In this document: piece by piece, positions 61,137-64,000 of the stretch
How the letters are laid out: every line of letters starts with the position of its first letter
How positions within the stretch are numbered: position 1 is the stretch's first letter
Assembly: GCF_000425065.1 (NCBI RefSeq)
Contig: NZ_AULB01000023.1
Coordinates: 62,001-126,000, forward strand
Source of the DNA: Actinomadura rifamycini DSM 43936
GTDB lineage: Bacteria; Actinomycetota; Actinomycetes; Streptosporangiales; Streptosporangiaceae
DNA: 64,000 bases
Direction: 5' to 3'
Made by a program: the position numbers and the translations under genes
The notes under the pieces: model-generated
What the model was told of the DNA's origin: nothing
Database searches by the model: none
Seen by the model: the letters and a program-made list of their open reading frames with translations, nothing else

Positions 61137-62767
61137 CCGGCGGCTCCGGGACGAGCGCGCGGCGCGGGTGGAGAGCGGCGCTCGGGCTCGCGATGGCGCC
61201 GGCCGTGCTCGCGGCCGTCGCGGCCTGCGCCGCGACGCCGTCCCGCACGTCCGCGTCAGGCGGGGACGGCGCCGTCGTGGCGACCGACAAGGGCAAGGTG
61301 CGCGGTGTCCAGCGGGACGGATACCGCGAGTTCCTGGGGGTCCCGTTCGCCGCGCCGCCGACGGGCGACCGGCGCTGGACGTCCCCGGCGCCGCACGCGC
61401 CCTGGCCGGGCGTGCGGGACGCGACCGCGCCCGGCGAGCGCTGCGCGCAGGAAGCCTCCTCCACGGGGACGCCCGCGTCCCGTGCCGAGGACTGCCTGTA
61501 CCTCAACGTCACCGCACCCGACTCGGCGTCCTCCCGCGGCCCGAAACCCGTGATGGTCTGGTTGCACGGCGGCGGTTTCGTCGAGGGCTCGGGCGGCGAG
61601 TACGATCCGCACCGCCTCGCCGTCCAGGGCGACGTGGTGGTCGTGACGGTGAACTACCGGCTGGGCGTCTTCGGCAACTTCGGCCACCCGGGGCTGGACG
61701 GCTCGGGAAGCTTCGCCCTCCAGGACCAGCAGGCCGCGCTGCGCTGGGTGCGGCGGAACGCCCGCGCGTTCGGCGGCGACCCGGGCAATCTCACCCTCTT
61801 CGGGCAGTCGGCGGGCGGGCAGAGCGTCTGCGCCCACCTGGCGTCGCCGCAGGCGGCGGGCCTGTTCGACCGCGCCATCGTGCAGAGCTCCTTCTGCACC
61901 AGGGACATCCCGGCGAACCTGCTGGCACCCGGCCTGCCCAACGTCTCTCCGTGGGAGGCCCCCGAGAGCCTGGCCGCCCGCGGCCGGCAGGCCGCCGCCC
62001 AACTGGGCTGCGGCGTCCCGTCCGCCGCACTGGACTGCCTGCGCCGGCTTCCCGCCGACCGCCTCATGCAGGTCTTCGGGCAGTTCGCGGGCCTCTCCTA
62101 CGGCAGCCGCACCCTCCCCGACGACCCCCGCGTCGCGTTCCGCACCGGGAGATTCGCCAAAGTGCCCGTGATGTCCGGGACGACGCGGGACGAGACGACC
62201 TACATCCAGGCGGTCATCGACCGGGCCATCGGGCCGCTGACCGCGGCGCAATACCGCCGGTACCTCGCCCAGGCGTTCGGCGGCCGGGCCGGTGAAGTCG
62301 CCGCCAGGTACCCCCTCCGCCGAGGGCGGCCGCCCAGCCGGACCTGGGCCGCCGTCACCACCGACAGCGGGCTGGCCTGCCCCACCCTGGAGCGCAACCG
62401 CCTCATGAGCCGGCACGTGCCGGTCTACGCCTACGAGTTCGCCGACCGCACCGCCCCGCCGACGCTCCCCGACGTCGGCTACCCCTACGGCGCCTACCAC
62501 TCCGCGGACGCCTTCTACCTCTTCGACCTCAGGCCGCCCGCCGAACAGCCGGAACTCGGCCCCGCCCAGCGCCGCCTGGCCGACCGGATGGTCCGTTACT
62601 GGACGGCTTTCGCCCGCACCGGCGACCCCAACGGAAAGAACCTGCCGCATTGGAAGCGGCTCCGCCCCGGCGCCCCGAACGACAACCTGCGGACACTGAC
62701 CACTGAACCGCTCACCCCAGAACCCGTCGACTTCTCGCGGCAGCACAAATGCGACTTCTGGCTGTGA
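61133..62767 (+). CDS. Carboxylesterase type B lipoprotein
   Basis: Secreted esterase of 544 residues. The signal peptide ends in a lipobox-like VAAC (near residue 32). Family motifs are REFLGVPFAAPPTGDRRW, EDCLYLNVTAP and VMVWLHGGGFVEGSG (oxyanion). The nucleophile is in FGQSAGGQS, and the catalytic His in YHSADAFYLFD. Acts on esters or carbamates outside the membrane; substrate unknown. GTG start overlaps the small membrane gene stop. Confidence 0.92.
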   Translation: MTGGSGTSARRGWRAALGLAMAPAVLAAVAACAATPSRTSASGGDGAVVATDKGKVRGVQRDGYREFLGVPFAAPPTGDRRWTSPAPHAPWPGVRDATAPGERCAQEASSTGTPASRAEDCLYLNVTAPDSASSRGPKPVMVWLHGGGFVEGSGGEYDPHRLAVQGDVVVVTVNYRLGVFGNFGHPGLDGSGSFALQDQQAALRWVRRNARAFGGDPGNLTLFGQSAGGQSVCAHLASPQAAGLFDRAIVQSSFCTRDIPANLLAPGLPNVSPWEAPESLAARGRQAAAQLGCGVPSAALDCLRRLPADRLMQVFGQFAGLSYGSRTLPDDPRVAFRTGRFAKVPVMSGTTRDETTYIQAVIDRAIGPLTAAQYRRYLAQAFGGRAGEVAARYPLRRGRPPSRTWAAVTTDSGLACPTLERNRLMSRHVPVYAYEFADRTAPPTLPDVGYPYGAYHSADAFYLFDLRPPAEQPELGPAQRRLADRMVRYWTAFARTGDPNGKNLPHWKRLRPGAPNDNLRTLTTEPLTPEPVDFSRQHKCDFWL

Positions 62768-62862
62768 CCGCGACCGTCCGGTACGAGACCGTCCCGGTAC
62801 GAGACGTCCCCAGCGGCCGCACCCCGTGAGCCGACCGAGCCGGTGACCGGCGGGGACGGCCG

Positions 62863-63456
62863 TCACGCCGGAGGCGCCGCCGCGGAGTGCAGGTACGGCG
62901 CGAGCAGTTCGTCGGCGAGGCGGCGGGCGGCGCGTTCGGCCAGGCCCTCCTCGATCATCCGGCTCAGGGTGTAGACGATCGACTGGACGAGTTCGGCCGT
63001 CCGGGCGGGGTCGGCCGCACCGTGGTCCGCGAGGGCCGCGCGGAGCGGCGTCTGGAGTTCGTCGTGCAGCAGGCGGCTGGAGTTGGCCAGCGTGTCGGTG
63101 CGGCCGGTGGCCGCGAGGGCGCGGGCCAGCGCGTGGTCCCCGCGGGCGACGATCCGGAGGTTGGCGCGGACGTAGGCCAGGACCCGGTCGCCGGGCGTCC
63201 CGGCCTTCTCCATCTGCGCCCGGACGTAGGCGGACCAGCGCGGGAACGTGTCGACGATGAGGGCGTCGAGCAGGTCGTCGCGGGACGTGAAGTAGGCGTA
63301 CATGCTGGAGCGGGCGAGCCCGGCCCGGCGGGCGACGTCCGCCAGGCTGGGCGCCCGCTCGGGCTCCGCGGACAGCAGGTCGCGGGCGGCGTCGAGCAGG
63401 GCGGCCCGCCGCGCCGCCCGGTGCTCCGCCACGGTCGGCGCCTGGATCCTCGGCAC
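62863..63456 (-). CDS. TetR family transcriptional regulator
   Basis: Repressor of 197 residues. The DNA-binding domain is ALLDAARDLLSAEPERAPSLADVARRAGLARSSMYAYFTSRDDLLDAL. The C-terminal domain is helical (LVQSIVYTLSRMIEEGLAER). It follows the ABC ATPase gene on the same strand after 55 bases, so it may be the operon's last gene and regulate the exporter. Confidence 0.9.
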   Translation of the reverse strand: MPRIQAPTVAEHRAARRAALLDAARDLLSAEPERAPSLADVARRAGLARSSMYAYFTSRDDLLDALIVDTFPRWSAYVRAQMEKAGTPGDRVLAYVRANLRIVARGDHALARALAATGRTDTLANSSRLLHDELQTPLRAALADHGAADPARTAELVQSIVYTLSRMIEEGLAERAARRLADELLAPYLHSAAAPPA

Positions 63457-63511
63457 GCGGCCCCCTTCCCCCGGTCCGCCGTACCCGCCGGACGGCCCGG
63501 CCCCCGGGGCG

Positions 63512-64000
63512 TCAGGCGAGTGCGGTGAGGCGCCCGTCGATCATCTCGTACACCGTGTCGCAGTGTTCGAGGACGTCATGGTCGTGGGTCACCATGATGG
63601 CCGCCACACCGTGCTGCCGCGACTCGCGGGCGAGCAGCCGGACGATGTCGTGGCTGCGCGCCCGGTCCAGGGCGGCGGTGGGCTCGTCGACGAGCAGCAC
63701 GCTCGGCCCGGTCACCAGGGCCCGGGCGATGCCGACCCGCTGCCGCTCCCCGCCGGACAGCCGGTGCGGGTGCCGGTCGGCCTTGTCCGCCATTCCCACG
63801 TCCTCCAGCAGCGCGCGCGGGTCGCGCCCGGTGCGCGCGCCGCGCGGCCGGAACCGCAGCGGCAGCCGGAGCTGGTCCAGCGCGGTGAGCGCCGGGACCA
63901 GGTTGCCGGTCTGGAAGACGAACCCGATGTGCTCCCGCCGCAGCCGCGCCCTGGCCCGCGTCCCGGCCGCCGTGATGTCGACCCCCGCCACCGTGACCGT
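63512..64000 (-). CDS. ABC transporter ATPase, LolD/MacB type (partial)
   Basis: The gene runs off the right end of the window. The visible 163 residues hold the Q-loop (GFVFQTGNLVPALTALDQLRLPL), signature LSGGERQR, Walker B VLLVDEPTAALD and H-loop VTHDHDVLEHCD. Walker A would lie beyond 64000. The branch (LolD/MacB) works with FtsX-type permeases, perhaps encoded further right. No start codon can be given. Confidence 0.9.
   Translation of the reverse strand, partial: TVTVAGVDITAAGTRARARLRREHIGFVFQTGNLVPALTALDQLRLPLRFRPRGARTGRDPRALLEDVGMADKADRHPHRLSGGERQRVGIARALVTGPSVLLVDEPTAALDRARSHDIVRLLARESRQHGVAAIMVTHDHDVLEHCDTVYEMIDGRLTALA

Overview
The window is a very GC-rich stretch of actinomycete chromosome. 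The evidence is strong G/C bias at third codon positions, many GTG starts, four-base stop/start overlaps (GTGA, ATGA), an Mce operon, FurA-KatG, an indolepyruvate ferredoxin oxidoreductase fusion, BlaI/M56 and ECF42-type genes. A Streptosporangiales/Thermomonosporaceae-like organism (Actinomadura type) is my best guess, but nothing here proves the genus. I saw no rRNA, tRNA, transposase, integrase, phage gene or CRISPR array. The region reads as ordinary chromosome carrying many small regulatory modules.

Layout. 1-6361: tail of an mce operon (end of an MceA-like gene, five MCE proteins, an Mce-associated membrane protein). 6461-10139: a secreted small protein behind a palindromic operator, an alanine/glycine:cation symporter and an APC permease. 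10223-14891: a TetR/SDR pair, then furA-katG and a second Fur paralogue. 15091-20582: a glycerophosphodiester phosphodiesterase, a sulfotransferase, and a btuFCD cobalamin importer read from a cobalamin riboswitch. 20729-26041: a reductase-like gene, then a BlaI/M56 module with two CopY/BlaI-type operator palindromes that would link it to spo0M-like and CNNM/CorC genes; its downstream end holds a 29-codon ORF, a frameshifted gene and a SUFU-domain gene. 26060-28683: a serine hydrolase, an XRE regulator ending in YALAA, and a two-gene clpP operon in which one subunit lacks the catalytic serine.

28991-37934 is rich in cell-envelope functions: a membrane HTH/FW-domain protein, two secreted paralogues that share an N-terminal domain but carry different C-terminal hydrolase-type domains (SpoIID and M23), an M15-type peptidase, a TetR/hydrolase pair, an NhaA-DsbA fusion, and a CHAP amidase behind a c-di-AMP (ydaO) riboswitch. 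37997-46951: a GntR/gntP gluconate module, an orphan FtsX-type permease, a CsbD-like protein, and the ior gene with its divergent Lrp regulator. 47044-53746: secreted propeller-like, SnoaL, DUF1330, cupin, LAL-type LuxR and TPR-like genes. 53830-64000: a DGPF/ECF42 pair, a receptor-like Ser/Thr kinase, CGNR/VOC/PNPOx genes, two TetR genes, a carboxylesterase lipoprotein, and an ABC ATPase cut by the window end.

The most interesting modules are the clpP pair with its degron-bearing regulator, the BlaI operator set with its odd downstream tail, and the domain-swapped secreted paralogues. All functional statements rest on reading motifs by eye; no database search was possible.
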